DNA of 64,000 bases from Clostridium sporogenes (GTDB lineage Bacteria; Bacillota; Clostridia; Clostridiales; Clostridiaceae): the NCBI RefSeq assembly GCF_001020205.1, contig NZ_CP011663.1, positions 1,550,001 to 1,614,000 on the forward strand, read 5' to 3'. Numbering within the stretch: the stretch's first letter is position 1; every line of letters starts with the position of its first letter. The notes under the pieces are model-generated. The model did no database searches, was not told the DNA's origin, and was given only the letters and a program-made list of their open reading frames with translations. A program made the translations under genes and the position numbers. Positions 53,586 through 63,316 of this stretch are shown piece after piece.

Positions 53586-53982
53586 TTCTTTGTACTTTTT
53601 TTACCTTTTGTATATTACCTTCCATAGGTATTAAATCTTTCTTTGTAGTCATATTTCTAACATTTATTATCTCAATAGATTCTCTGTTTTCTTTTCCTTT
53701 TTTACCTTTTAAACCTTGTACAAGTATAAAATTTCCCTGGGATACATTTATAAATTCAGGTTTTTTAAACCACTTTTTCTTTATATAAGTACATTTGATA
53801 ACATTTTTACTTCTTTCAGGTTTTACAAGTAAAGTTACTGTAATTTTATTAAGAATCCAAAGTATAGATTTTTTTTCAACCTTAGCTGAAATTACATTAC
53901 CTTGAACTTGAGTAATTCTATCTCCATATTTTTTTAGATATGCTTCTGTGTAGTATGATCCAAGTTTTTCTTTAAAACCCAT
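53575..53982 (-). CDS. Hypothetical basic protein, 135 aa
   Basis: A Lys-rich protein with no signal peptide. The N-terminal MGFKEKLGSYYTEAYLKKYG leads to a beta-strand-rich region (DRITQVQGNVISAKVEKKSI, INKITVTLLVKPERSKN, SQGNFILVQGLKG), which could be an OB-like fold. SD AAAGGAGTT precedes the ATG. I know no function; members of this type occur in clostridia only. Confidence 0.65.
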   Translation of the reverse strand: MGFKEKLGSYYTEAYLKKYGDRITQVQGNVISAKVEKKSILWILNKITVTLLVKPERSKNVIKCTYIKKKWFKKPEFINVSQGNFILVQGLKGKKGKENRESIEIINVRNMTTKKDLIPMEGNIQKVKKVQRIKK

Positions 53983-54181
53983 AAGTATAACTCCTTTACT
54001 AATATGTATTTAAAATAATAAATAATTGCTATAATTTTATGTATATTATAACATAGTATTGGTAAATTTAAAATAATTTAATTTGAAACCTATTGACATA
54101 TAGGAAAACTACTAATTATATAATAATTTTATTGACAATACTATAAATAGTATTACCATAAATATTATAACGATACAATAA

Positions 54182-54340
54182 ATAAATTGTACATCTATAG
54201 ATTTAGATGCTGTTTATATAAATTTATTAACTTATAAAGAGAAAGCATACTTAAATGCTTATCACAAATTAGTATTTTAAAAAAATTCCTCTTCATTTAA
54301 CAGAATAAGAAAGAGAATGGTTAAAATTTTATTAAGTCTT
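54182..54340 (+). pseudogene. Degraded C-terminus of Xaa-Pro aminopeptidase (M24B)
   Basis: Frame starting at 54182 reads INCTSIDLDAVYINLLTYKE then KAYLNAYHKLVF and a stop. This fits the typical aminopeptidase P end (IDLDAV..LLT..EK.WLN.YH). After a frame change the next bases (54285-54326) read IPLHLTE, stop, EREWLK, matching the following LTEEEREWLK part of the same family. So the last 45-50 codons of such a gene remain, with one frameshift and two stops. The upstream catalytic part is gone. Confidence 0.65.
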
Positions 54341-54566
54341 AAATTGGAATTTGACATTCTAAAGGTTAATGAAAGTTATAATTCATATTTATAATGGGCT
54401 CTGAAAGAAGAGAAAAGTTATTGAAAGCTTAGAAAATGAACAAATACTAATATTATTATATATAAAAATAAGGAGAAATATAGAGAAAAAATTGTTAAAA
54501 TAATAGCATATTAATATATAATTAATTTTATTGTGCAATTTTAAGAAAATTTAGCAATTATTTAGT

Positions 54567-54598
54567 TTGCTTACAAAGCCTATATATATTATTATAAT
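54567..54598 (+). promoter_or_regulatory. Promoter of small peptide gene
   Basis: TTGCTT (54567-54572), 17-base spacer, TATTAT (54590-54595; an overlapping TATAAT at 54593-54598). About 40 bases upstream of the GTG. Confidence 0.55.
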
Positions 54599-54637
54599 TG
54601 TAAAGTATAGTTAAAAGAAAAAATAGGAAGTGGTTTT

Positions 54638-54748
54638 GTGGGTAGTAATAACTACGCCTTGCGTAGAATTTTTATAACTTTTCTATTAAGTGGTACAGCA
54701 GTATTTATAACATATGTACTTATAAGTCTTAGATATGTTCTTCTTTAA
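54638..54748 (+). CDS. Single-helix membrane peptide, 36 aa
   Basis: GTG start with SD AGGAAGTGG four bases upstream. The peptide begins (M)GSNNYALRRIFITFLLSGTA and ends YVLISLRYVLL: short polar head with two Arg, then one transmembrane stretch of about 22 residues. It has its own promoter and a strong terminator directly after it, which supports a real gene. Too short for standard gene callers. Function unknown; small membrane regulators or type I toxins have this build. Confidence 0.6.
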   Translation: MGSNNYALRRIFITFLLSGTAVFITYVLISLRYVLL

Positions 54749-55100
54749 TATATAAAAAATAAGAAGCCAAATTACTTTTATTATTTAAGTAATTTGGCTT
54801 TTTATATAAGTAATTTAATATAAAGAAGATAATTATAATTGATACTAGGATAAAATTGATTATTTAAATTAGTTAAACTTTCTTTAAAATAAAAAATCAT
54901 CTCTAATGGATAGTTTTATTATTTAAGAAAAAATAGTATTAAGAACTTATATTTAATATAGGTAATATAATATATATAAAGGAATGTCAACAAAGAAACT
55001 TGATTTTATATTTTTTATTATGAAAATATAAACCTCTTTAGTTACTAAAGTAAACCTTAATGAATATTAATATATTAATGACTAAAAGGGGGAGTGAAAC
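54749..55100. other. Intergenic region before lon-like gene
   Basis: Starts with the peptide gene's terminator; the remainder is A+T-rich and contains the promoter of the Lon-like gene. No further ORF. Confidence 0.45.
54764..54804 (+). terminator. Rho-independent terminator
   Basis: AAGCCAAATTACTT pairs perfectly with AAGTAATTTGGCTT, then TTT, 16 bases after the small peptide gene. Confidence 0.88.
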
Positions 55101-57419
55101 ATGTTAAGAAAAATAGAGTCAAAGGATTTATTATATAATGTAGAACTTAATGATATTAATATAGATAAAACCCAAAAGTATACTCCGGAATATAATTCTA
55201 TATATGAAAAGATAAATCTTGCTTTAGATATAGATAAACCAGGATACAATTTATACTTAGTAGATGATTTTTCTAAAGAAAAATTAGATAGTATAATAAA
55301 TTTTATAAGTCAAAAATTAGAGAAAAAAAGTAAGCCAAAGGATATTTGCTATGTAGTTTTAGAGGAAGAAAGATATCCTTATAGTATATATTTGAAAAAT
55401 GGTATGGGAAAAATATTAAAAGAAAAATTAGAAGATATTCAAAGAGAATATAATGAATGTATATATGATTTTTATAATAAATCTTCCAATAAAGAAAAAG
55501 AAATTATTTTAGACAGTATGGAGAAAAAAAGGAATGAAATAGTAAATGAACTTATAGAGGAGTCAAAACAAGAAGGGTTTGAAATAAAAACTGGTGTATC
55601 TGGATTTGTTTTTATGCCTATAAGGGATGGTAAAGCTCTAAGTGAAAGTGAATATGAGGATTTGAATAAAGAAGATAAAGAAGAGATATTAACAAAAGTA
55701 TCTAAATTAAAAGAAAAGGCAGAAGCTTCTTTAGAAATATTAGCTGATATGGAGCTGCAAGGATTAGAAGAACTAAAAGATATAATGAAGACTTATTTTG
55801 AAATAGAAATGAAAAGTTTAAAAGAAGAATATAGAATTGAGTTTGAAGATAATATTCAGGCTCTAGATTTTTTAAATAGTGTTTGCAGAAATATAGAAAA
55901 GGAATTAATAGAAAATTACACTTCAAATTATGAAGATGATCAAGAAATTATAGTACAGGGTATATATAAATATAAAGTAAATATAATAGTGGATAATACT
56001 TTAAATAAGAATCCTTTAGTTATATTTGAAGAAAGTCCTTCAGTAAATAATTTAGTTGGAAGCATAGAATATGAAAATAAAAATGGAGTATATTATACAG
56101 ATGCTAGTTTAATTAAAGCAGGATCACTTTTGAAATCTAATGAGGGTTGCTTAATTATAAGAGCTAATAGTTTGCTTACAAATGGCTCAGCTTATTTCTA
56201 TTTAAAGAAAGCCCTTATAAATGATAAGATAGATTTTGATTATAATAAGGGATATCTAGAACTATTATCGTTAGGAGGGTTAAAACCCGAACCAATAAAC
56301 ACTAAATTAAAGGTAATAATTATAGGAGATTATGAAACCTATAATTTACTTTATAATTATGATGAAGATTTTAAAAAGATATTTAAATTAAAATCAGAAT
56401 ATAATAAGATAGTGGATATAAATAGCAAGAGTAAAGAATGGATTTGCAAAAAAATATATAATATATGTGAAAATGAAAATTTAAAAAATATAAATGAAGA
56501 GGCTGTAAAAGAAGTATGCAAATATTTATCAAGAAAAGCTGAAAATAAAAATAAATTTTATTTTGATAATTATGAGATAGATAGATTATTAATACAGGCG
56601 GATAATAAAGCTAGGGTTGAAGATAGAGACATTATAACAAAAGAAGATATACAATTTGTAGCTTATGAAAAAGAGGAAGTAGAAAAAGAAGTTATGGAAG
56701 GCTACGAAAAGGAAAGAATATTTATAGATATAAAAGGAAATAAAATTGGGCAAGTGAATGGTTTATCCGTAATAGATCTAGGATATGCAAGTTTTGGAAG
56801 ACCTATTAGAATAACTTGTTGTTGTTATAAAGGTAATGGAAATATTATAGATATCCAAAAGGAAAGTGATTTAAGTGGAAATATACACAACAAAGCTATA
56901 AGTATATTAAAGGGGTATATAAACAGTATAATAGGGAAATATGATACATTACCAGTAGATTTCCATTTGAGTTTTGAACAGATATATGGAAAAGTAGATG
57001 GAGATAGTGCTTCCGTAGCAGAGGCTATAGCTATGTTATCAGCTTTAAGTAATATACCTGTAACACAAAGTATAGCAGTTACAGGATCAATAAATCAATT
57101 TGGTCAGGTTCAGCCTATAGGTGGTGTAAATGAAAAAATAGAAGGATTTTATGATGTGTGTAGATATAAAAAGGATATAAAGGGAAAAGGCATACTAATA
57201 CCAAAAACAAATAAAGAAAACTTAGTTTTAAATAAAGAAGTAGAAGAGGCTATAAGAAAAGGAGATTTTAGTATTTATACTATGGAAACTCTAGAGGATG
57301 CAGTAAAAATACTTTTAGGAGAAAGGAATTTAAAATTTAATGAATTAATAACGGAGATAGAAAAAGAAATGAAAAAGTATAATAAAAAATCTAAAAAATG
57401 CAGAAAAATAAAACTATAA
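55101..57419 (+). CDS. Lon-family (LonB-like) protease with degenerate ATPase part
   Basis: A 772-residue S16 protease. The C-terminal proteolytic domain (about 560-750) has the Ser-Lys dyad: Ser636 in VDGDSASVAEAIAML and Lys679 in GGVNEKIEGFYD, 43 residues apart as in Lon. The N-terminal part follows the AAA_32/LonB-like plan (IDKPGYNLYLV, INDKIDF, PEPINTKLKVIIIGD, RLLIQADNKARV) with a long helical insertion (about 90-280). Where relatives have a GPxGTGRTT-type P-loop (about residues 54-62) this protein has DDFSKEKLD, so ATP binding there seems lost. SD AAAGGGGGAG. Confidence 0.85.
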   Translation: MLRKIESKDLLYNVELNDINIDKTQKYTPEYNSIYEKINLALDIDKPGYNLYLVDDFSKEKLDSIINFISQKLEKKSKPKDICYVVLEEERYPYSIYLKNGMGKILKEKLEDIQREYNECIYDFYNKSSNKEKEIILDSMEKKRNEIVNELIEESKQEGFEIKTGVSGFVFMPIRDGKALSESEYEDLNKEDKEEILTKVSKLKEKAEASLEILADMELQGLEELKDIMKTYFEIEMKSLKEEYRIEFEDNIQALDFLNSVCRNIEKELIENYTSNYEDDQEIIVQGIYKYKVNIIVDNTLNKNPLVIFEESPSVNNLVGSIEYENKNGVYYTDASLIKAGSLLKSNEGCLIIRANSLLTNGSAYFYLKKALINDKIDFDYNKGYLELLSLGGLKPEPINTKLKVIIIGDYETYNLLYNYDEDFKKIFKLKSEYNKIVDINSKSKEWICKKIYNICENENLKNINEEAVKEVCKYLSRKAENKNKFYFDNYEIDRLLIQADNKARVEDRDIITKEDIQFVAYEKEEVEKEVMEGYEKERIFIDIKGNKIGQVNGLSVIDLGYASFGRPIRITCCCYKGNGNIIDIQKESDLSGNIHNKAISILKGYINSIIGKYDTLPVDFHLSFEQIYGKVDGDSASVAEAIAMLSALSNIPVTQSIAVTGSINQFGQVQPIGGVNEKIEGFYDVCRYKKDIKGKGILIPKTNKENLVLNKEVEEAIRKGDFSIYTMETLEDAVKILLGERNLKFNELITEIEKEMKKYNKKSKKCRKIKL

Positions 57420-57459
57420 GTATAAATAGATAGATTATAATTAATATAAATAGAATTTA

Positions 57460-57498
57460 AATAAGATGACTTTTGTTCAGTGTAAAAGTCATCTTATT
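57460..57498 (+). terminator. Terminator-like hairpin after Lon-like gene
   Basis: AATAAGATGACTTTT pairs with AAAAGTCATCTTATT; the T-run is weak but the stem is 15 bp. The motif AATAAGATGA also appears in the hairpin at 59474. Confidence 0.65.
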
Positions 57499-57651
57499 GA
57501 TTCGGGTATGTAGGCAAATTTATTCTCTATATAAATATACCTATATACTCATTTTTAAAATGGTGTTGATATAAAGTATCCATAAAAAGAAATTCCTAAA
57601 AAGCTACTAGAAAAGGTTATAAATATTTTCATAATCTCAAGATACTTTTTA

Positions 57652-59377
57652 TTATAATGGTAATTGAGGAGTAGCATATATTCCAATTTTATCAAAAGCA
57701 TTTTCTACAATTTGAACATATTTATTATTTTCACCGTAAAGGTTCTTAGTAACTTTAATTAAATCATTTCTACACTTAGAGAAATTTGTTGTCTCATACC
57801 ATTCATAGCAATTTGCTATATAAAATAATTTCGCCATAATGTCTTTACTATTTTCTGCTCCTAATTTTTCTATTCCATCTGCAATTAAGTAAGCTGCATG
57901 GTTTATTATACCTGAATTTATATGAACACCTCCGTTATAATCATATAAAGTGCGAGATCTATAATCTTTCATATGAGCTGGTTGCCCCCATTTAGATGGA
58001 TCTTGCATATCTCTTATTGCATCTCCATCAATATTTGGTGTACAGCAGTCTTCACCAATTGAAAGTTTTTGCCTTTAATACCTACCCCTATAATATCTGA
58101 AAAAGATTCATTTAAAGCACCAGATTCGTTTTCATATTTAAGATTAGATTCTTTATGCGTTACACCATGACTAAACTCATGACCTACAATATCTAAAGAC
58201 TTTGACATATGAGAACTATATATTTCATCACCCCCAAAGAGTATGGAACCAAGATCTTCAATCCAATCAGCACACACATATTTTTCACCAAAATGAATAA
58301 AGCCTTCAACATTCATTCCTTTGTTGTCAATACTATTTCTATTAAATTTATTTTTGTAATAATCGTAAGTTTTTTCTAAATTTATATAAGTATCTATAGC
58401 AATTATATGCTTATCATCTATAAATTCATTGTTATTATTTTCTATAAGATTAGAAGTTTCTAGTAGGGATGATTTAGAGGTATTGTTAGTGTTTATCCAG
58501 CTATTATTTAGATCATAGATATAAATATTTTTATTACTATTTTTCAAATAATATTTTCCATCTTTATAAGTTAGATCAATATCTACTATTCCATTTAAAG
58601 ACTTTTACCTTTTCCTTGGAGGGTCTTACCTTGAACTTCAACTATATTATTTGTTTTATTAGTTTTTTTAGCTTTAATATTTTTACCACTGGATAATTTT
58701 TAATCATTGGTATCAACCAAAGTAGGAGTATTATTAAATTTAGTTACTATAGAACCATCTTCAACATTAACAAAAACATTCCAATTTCCCGTATCTGTAA
58801 CTAGATCTACTAAATAAACCACATAAGGAGTTCCTTCAAAATTATATAAATATAAGTCTGCTTTTGATTCATATAACTCTTCATATTTGATGTTATTCTT
58901 AGCTTTTGCTATAGCATCACTCTTTGATAGTTTAATTTTATTTTTCCAATTTCCATTTTCAAAAGCAATGTCCACTCTACCGCTTATAGAACTCATGGTA
59001 GAATCTTTTTCAGTAGTAAAAACTATTCTTCCATAGTATACAGGTATACCTTCTATTTGGTAAATTGTATGATAGTAAGTTTTACCTTTTTCATCTTTTA
59101 AAGTTTTTGTGCTTTTAAGAGATCCTTTTTTCAAACCAAATTTAGAGATATTTTCTTGGAAGAATTGGTTTATTTCTTCGAAATTGTTAAATTTTTTTTC
59201 ATTTATATTAGTAGTAGCTTTCTTATTGTTTTGTTTACTTTTTTCCCAAAGTATCGTGGTGGTTTTTGGCTCGTTTTCACTTTTTTTCCCTACGGGTCCA
59301 GCAGCATAAATTGATGAAACAGGTGAAAAAGTCATTATAGTACTTAAAAGTATAGTTAATAATTTTTTACTTTTCAT
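57652..59377 (-). pseudogene. Neutral protease (thermolysin family) pseudogene
   Basis: Fourth and last copy of the M4 protease array, read from ATG 59377. Signal peptide, FTP/PepSY propeptide and most of the M4 domain (HEFSH zinc motif, GALNESFSD) are present. Three lesions are seen against the intact copies. A nonsense codon after TLVDTND (58700-58702; intact copies have a Gln there). A one-base deletion near 58603 in the KGKS/LNGIVD region. A frameshift near 58058, where FQLGEDC becomes FQLVKTA. The end (YATPQLPL) is intact. So full-length enzyme cannot be made. Confidence 0.9.
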
Positions 59378-59473
59378 AAACATCTTAGCCCCCAATATAA
59401 TATATTGTTACTTATAGATATATTAATTTTATATAGTAAAATACAAAAGTACATAATGTAATTATTATATATA

Positions 59474-59513
59474 AATAAGATGATTTCTATACAAGTAAGA
59501 AATCATCTTATTT
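59474..59513 (-). terminator. Terminator of intact neutral protease gene
   Basis: AAATAAGATGATTTCT pairs with AGAAATCATCTTATTT around an 8-base loop, 55 bases beyond the stop codon of the gene at 59568. Confidence 0.85.
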
Positions 59514-59567
59514 ATTTAAATTTAGTTTTTAATATAGATATATTTTATAGATTTAATGGAGTTTTTA

Positions 59568-61334
59568 TTATAATGGTAATTGAGGTGTAGCAGTTACACC
59601 AACCTGATCAAATGCATTTTCAACAATTTTTACATATTTGCTATTCTCACCATAAAGTTCTTTAGTAACTTGCACTACGTCATTTCTGCATTTAGCGAAA
59701 TTTGTTGTTTCATCCCATTTATAACAATTAGCAGTATAAAATAATTTCCCCATAATATCCTTACTATTCTTTTCACCGGATTTTTCTATCCCATCTGCAA
59801 TTAAATAAGCTGCATGATTTATTATACCTGAATTTGTATGAACACCACCATTATCTTTAGAGGTATTTACATAATTCTTCATATGAGCAGGTTGATTTCC
59901 TCTAGATGGATCCTTCATATCTCTCATTGTATCTCCAGGAATATTTGGTGTCCAGCAATCCTCACCTATTTCAAAATTTTTACCATCAATAGCTACTCCC
60001 ATAATATCTGAAAATGATTCGTTCAAAGCGCCAGACTCATTTTTATAAGCAAGATTAGATTCTTTGTTAGTTACACCATGGCTTAGTTCATGACCTACAA
60101 CATCTAAAGATCTTGCAAGAGAAGAGAAGCGTACTCCATCTCCATCGCCAAAGAACATACTGTCATATGGTCCGTACCAAAAGGCGTTATTATAATTGTT
60201 ACCTACGTGAACAAATCCGTTAACATTCATACCCTTATTATCAATACTATTTCTGTTTAATTTGTTTTTATAATAATCATAAGTTTTAGTTGTATTTACA
60301 TAAGCGTCCACAGAATTAACTTGATTGTCATTTATAAAATTATTATTTTCATTAGATACTAGTTCAGATTTAGACATTAATTTTTGCTTATAATTAGGGC
60401 CTCCATAGTAATAGTAATCTATAATATAGGAATATAAATCATCATCGTTAACTTGATTTTTTAAATCATATAGATAAATATTTTTATTGCTATCTTTTAA
60501 ATAATATTTTCCGTCTTTGTAAGTTAGATCAATATCTACTATTCCATCTAAGTTAGTTTTTCCTTTTCCTTTAACACTTTGACCTTGAACATCAGTTATA
60601 TTATTTGTGTTACTAGTTTTTTTAGTTTCATCTTTAATTTTTTTAGCATTGGGTAATTTTTGGTCTTTAGCATCAATTAAAGTAGGAGTATTATCAAATT
60701 TATTTACTATAGATCCATTTTCTGCATTAACAAAAACTTTCCAATTTCCGTTATTTGTGATTAAATCTACTAAATAAACTACATAAGGTTTACCTTCAAA
60801 ATTATATAGATATAAGTCAGCTTTGTTACTAGTTGCTTTTCCGTCTTTAATATTATTTTTAGCCTTTGCTATAGCATCATCCTTTGATAGTTTAATTCTG
60901 TTTTTCCAATTTCCATTTTCAAAAACAGTATCAATTCTACCATTTATAGAATCCATGGAGGAGTCTTTTTCAGTTGTAAAGACAATTCTTCCATAGTATA
61001 CAGGTATACCTTCTACTTCATAAATCATATGATAATTAGTTTTACCTTTTTCGTCTTTTACAGTTTTGGTGCTTTTAAGAGAGCCTTTTTGTACACCAAA
61101 TTTAGATATATTTTTTTCAAAGAATTTAGCTATTTCCCCAGAATTGTTAAATTTCTTTTCAGTTATATCAGTAGTAGCTTTTTTAGTATTTTGTTCATTT
61201 TTTTCCCAAGTTATTGTTGTAGTTTTTGGTTCAACTTTACTTTCTTTTCCTACAGGCGCAGCATAAACTGCAGAAACAGTAGAAAGAGTGATTACAGCAC
61301 TTAGCACTGTAGCTAATAATTTTTTACTTTTCAT
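59568..61334 (-). CDS. npr: Neutral protease, thermolysin/bacillolysin family (M4)
   Basis: Secreted zinc endopeptidase made as a preproenzyme of 588 residues. Signal peptide (1-26, ending AVYAAP). FTP and PepSY inhibitory propeptide domains (about 50-200). Peptidase_M4 catalytic domain and M4 C-terminal domain from about 260. Zinc/catalytic motif VVGHELSHGVTNKESN and third ligand in SGALNESFSDIMG; proton-donor His in GGVHTNSGIINHAAY. It digests host or environmental protein, in line with a proteolytic Clostridium. GGGGG in the leader is the SD. Confidence 0.96.
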   Translation of the reverse strand: MKSKKLLATVLSAVITLSTVSAVYAAPVGKESKVEPKTTTITWEKNEQNTKKATTDITEKKFNNSGEIAKFFEKNISKFGVQKGSLKSTKTVKDEKGKTNYHMIYEVEGIPVYYGRIVFTTEKDSSMDSINGRIDTVFENGNWKNRIKLSKDDAIAKAKNNIKDGKATSNKADLYLYNFEGKPYVVYLVDLITNNGNWKVFVNAENGSIVNKFDNTPTLIDAKDQKLPNAKKIKDETKKTSNTNNITDVQGQSVKGKGKTNLDGIVDIDLTYKDGKYYLKDSNKNIYLYDLKNQVNDDDLYSYIIDYYYYGGPNYKQKLMSKSELVSNENNNFINDNQVNSVDAYVNTTKTYDYYKNKLNRNSIDNKGMNVNGFVHVGNNYNNAFWYGPYDSMFFGDGDGVRFSSLARSLDVVGHELSHGVTNKESNLAYKNESGALNESFSDIMGVAIDGKNFEIGEDCWTPNIPGDTMRDMKDPSRGNQPAHMKNYVNTSKDNGGVHTNSGIINHAAYLIADGIEKSGEKNSKDIMGKLFYTANCYKWDETTNFAKCRNDVVQVTKELYGENSKYVKIVENAFDQVGVTATPQLPL

Positions 61335-61450
61335 AAATAAATAACCCCCAGTATAATATATTGTTACTTATAAACCTATTAATGTTTATAAAGTAAAATA
61401 CTAAAATTATATAGTTTTATAAATATATTTTATAATCAAAGTATATTTGA
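61335..61450 (-). promoter_or_regulatory. Conserved leader between npr copies
   Basis: The bases just before the ATG of each array member share a block. On the coding strand it is TTTATAAGTAACAATATATT followed by the SD region; copies lie at about 59378-59425, 61335-61385 and 63194-63246. This suggests a common promoter/leader copied along with the genes. Two T-rich stretches flank it. Confidence 0.5.
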
Positions 61451-63193
61451 TTATAATGGCAATTGAGGTGTAGCAGTTATTCCAACTTGGTCAAAAGCAT
61501 TTTCAACAATTTTCACATGTTTACTATTTTCACCATAAAGATCCTTAGCAACTTTAACTACATCATTTCTGCATTTAGCAAAATCTGTTATTTCATCCCA
61601 GTAATGGCAGTTTGCTCTATAAAATAAATTTGCCATAATATCTTTACTATCTGACTCGCCGGATTTTTCCATTCCAACTGCAATTAAATAAGCAGCATGA
61701 TTTATTATACCTGAATTTGTATGAACTCCACCCCAATCATGCTCTTTATCAACAGGAAGATCTTGAAAATCTTTCATATGAGCTGGTTGATTTCCTTTAG
61801 ATGGGTCTTCCATATCTCTTAATGCATCTCCAGGAATATTTGGAGTATAGCAGTCTTCACCTAACTGGAAGTTCTTACCCTCAATAGCTACTCCCATAAT
61901 ATCAGAGAAGGATTCATTTAAAGCACCAGACTCCTTTTCATATTTAAGATTGGATTCTTTACTAGTTACACCATGACTCACTTCATGACCTACAACATCT
62001 AAAGAACTTGCAAAGGAAGAGAATAATTTACCATCTCCATCACCGAAGAACATAGAACCAAGGTCATCTCTCCAAAAGGCATTATTGAATTTTCTACCAG
62101 TGTGAATGAATCCTTCAACATTCATACCCTTATTATCTAGACTATTTCTATTAAACTTATTTTTATAGTAATCATAAGTTTTGGATAAATTAACATAACC
62201 ATCTACTGCAGTAACATGTTTATCCTCTGTAAATTTATTGCTGTTATTTTCTACAAGGGTTGAACGTCTTAATATATAATCTTTAGAAAAAAGACCAATT
62301 GTAGGAGCCCAACTATTATTTATGTCATATAGATAAACATTTTTATTACTATCTTTCAGATAATATTTTCCATTTCCATAAGTTAAATCAATATCAACTA
62401 TTCCGTCTGAAGTAGTTTTACCTTGTCCTTTAACAGTTTCACCATTAACATTTATTACATTATTTATATTGGCAGGTTCTTTGGAAGCTTTTTTAATTTT
62501 TTCAGCATTAGGTAAATTTTCATCTTTATTTTCAATTAGGGTAGGGGTATTGTTAAATTGATTTATTATAGAACCATCCTCAGCACTAACAAAAACATTC
62601 CAATTTCCATTATCTGCAACCAAATTAACTAAATAAGCTACATAAGGTTTTCCTTCAAAGTTGTATAAATATAAATCTGCATTTGTTTTAGATAAACTAT
62701 CATGTTTTATGCTATCTTTAGCTTTTTCTATAGCATTATCCTTTGATAGTTTGACTTTGTTTTTCCAACTATTATTTTCAAAAGTCGCATCAATTTTACC
62801 AGTTATAGAGTCTATAGATGAATCTTTTTTAGTTGTAAAAACAATTCTTCCATAATATATAGGAATATCATCTACTTGATAAATCATATGATAGTTAGTT
62901 TTACCTTTGTCATCTTTTACAACTTTAGTATTTTTAAGAGAACCTTTCTTTACACCAAATTTAGAGATGTTCTTTTCGAAGAATTTAGTTATATCCTGGG
63001 AGCTGTTAAATTTTTCTTGAGTTATGCCAGTAGTAGATTTTCTAGTATTGTGAGTGTTATTTTCCCAAAATATAGTTGTAGTTTTTGGCTCGCTTTTACT
63101 CTCTTTTCCTACAGGTGCAGCAGAAACTGCAGATACTGCGGAAAAAGTAATTATAGCACTTAACACTGTAGCTAATAATCTTTTACTTTTCAT
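61451..63193 (-). CDS. npr: Neutral protease, thermolysin/bacillolysin family (M4)
   Basis: Second intact copy, 580 residues when started at ATG 63193. The in-frame TTG 18 bases upstream overlaps the GGAGG ribosome binding site and is rejected. Same plan: signal peptide ending SAVSAAP, FTP/PepSY propeptide, M4 domain with VVGHEVSHGVTSKESN, GALNESFSD and GGVHTNSGIINHAAY. The zinc motif is HEVSH rather than HELSH. Block-wise it shares segments with the partial copy upstream (NAFWRDDLGSMFFGDGDG) and others with the pseudogene (FQLGEDC-type), which points to recombination among copies. Confidence 0.96.
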   Translation of the reverse strand: MKSKRLLATVLSAIITFSAVSAVSAAPVGKESKSEPKTTTIFWENNTHNTRKSTTGITQEKFNSSQDITKFFEKNISKFGVKKGSLKNTKVVKDDKGKTNYHMIYQVDDIPIYYGRIVFTTKKDSSIDSITGKIDATFENNSWKNKVKLSKDNAIEKAKDSIKHDSLSKTNADLYLYNFEGKPYVAYLVNLVADNGNWNVFVSAEDGSIINQFNNTPTLIENKDENLPNAEKIKKASKEPANINNVINVNGETVKGQGKTTSDGIVDIDLTYGNGKYYLKDSNKNVYLYDINNSWAPTIGLFSKDYILRRSTLVENNSNKFTEDKHVTAVDGYVNLSKTYDYYKNKFNRNSLDNKGMNVEGFIHTGRKFNNAFWRDDLGSMFFGDGDGKLFSSFASSLDVVGHEVSHGVTSKESNLKYEKESGALNESFSDIMGVAIEGKNFQLGEDCYTPNIPGDALRDMEDPSKGNQPAHMKDFQDLPVDKEHDWGGVHTNSGIINHAAYLIAVGMEKSGESDSKDIMANLFYRANCHYWDEITDFAKCRNDVVKVAKDLYGENSKHVKIVENAFDQVGITATPQLPL

Positions 63194-63316
63194 AAATATC
63201 TTAACCTCCAATAGAATATAAATTGTTACTTATAAACCTATTAATATTTATTAAGTAAAGTATTAATAGGTTTATAAGTTTATATAGATATATTTATAAA
63301 CTTAAAATATTTTTAA

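Larger units (their letters stand above)
53983..54637. other. Intergenic region with gene remnant
   Basis: Contains the M24-peptidase remnant (54182-54340), the promoter region of the small peptide gene (TTGCTT at 54567-54572 and TATTAT at 54590-54595) and nothing else recognisable. Confidence 0.55.

Noticed and set aside
54089..54145. TTGACA boxes in the gap before the M24 remnant
   Set aside because: Spacing to the next TATAAT-like box is about 20 bases and no gene follows in the right place.
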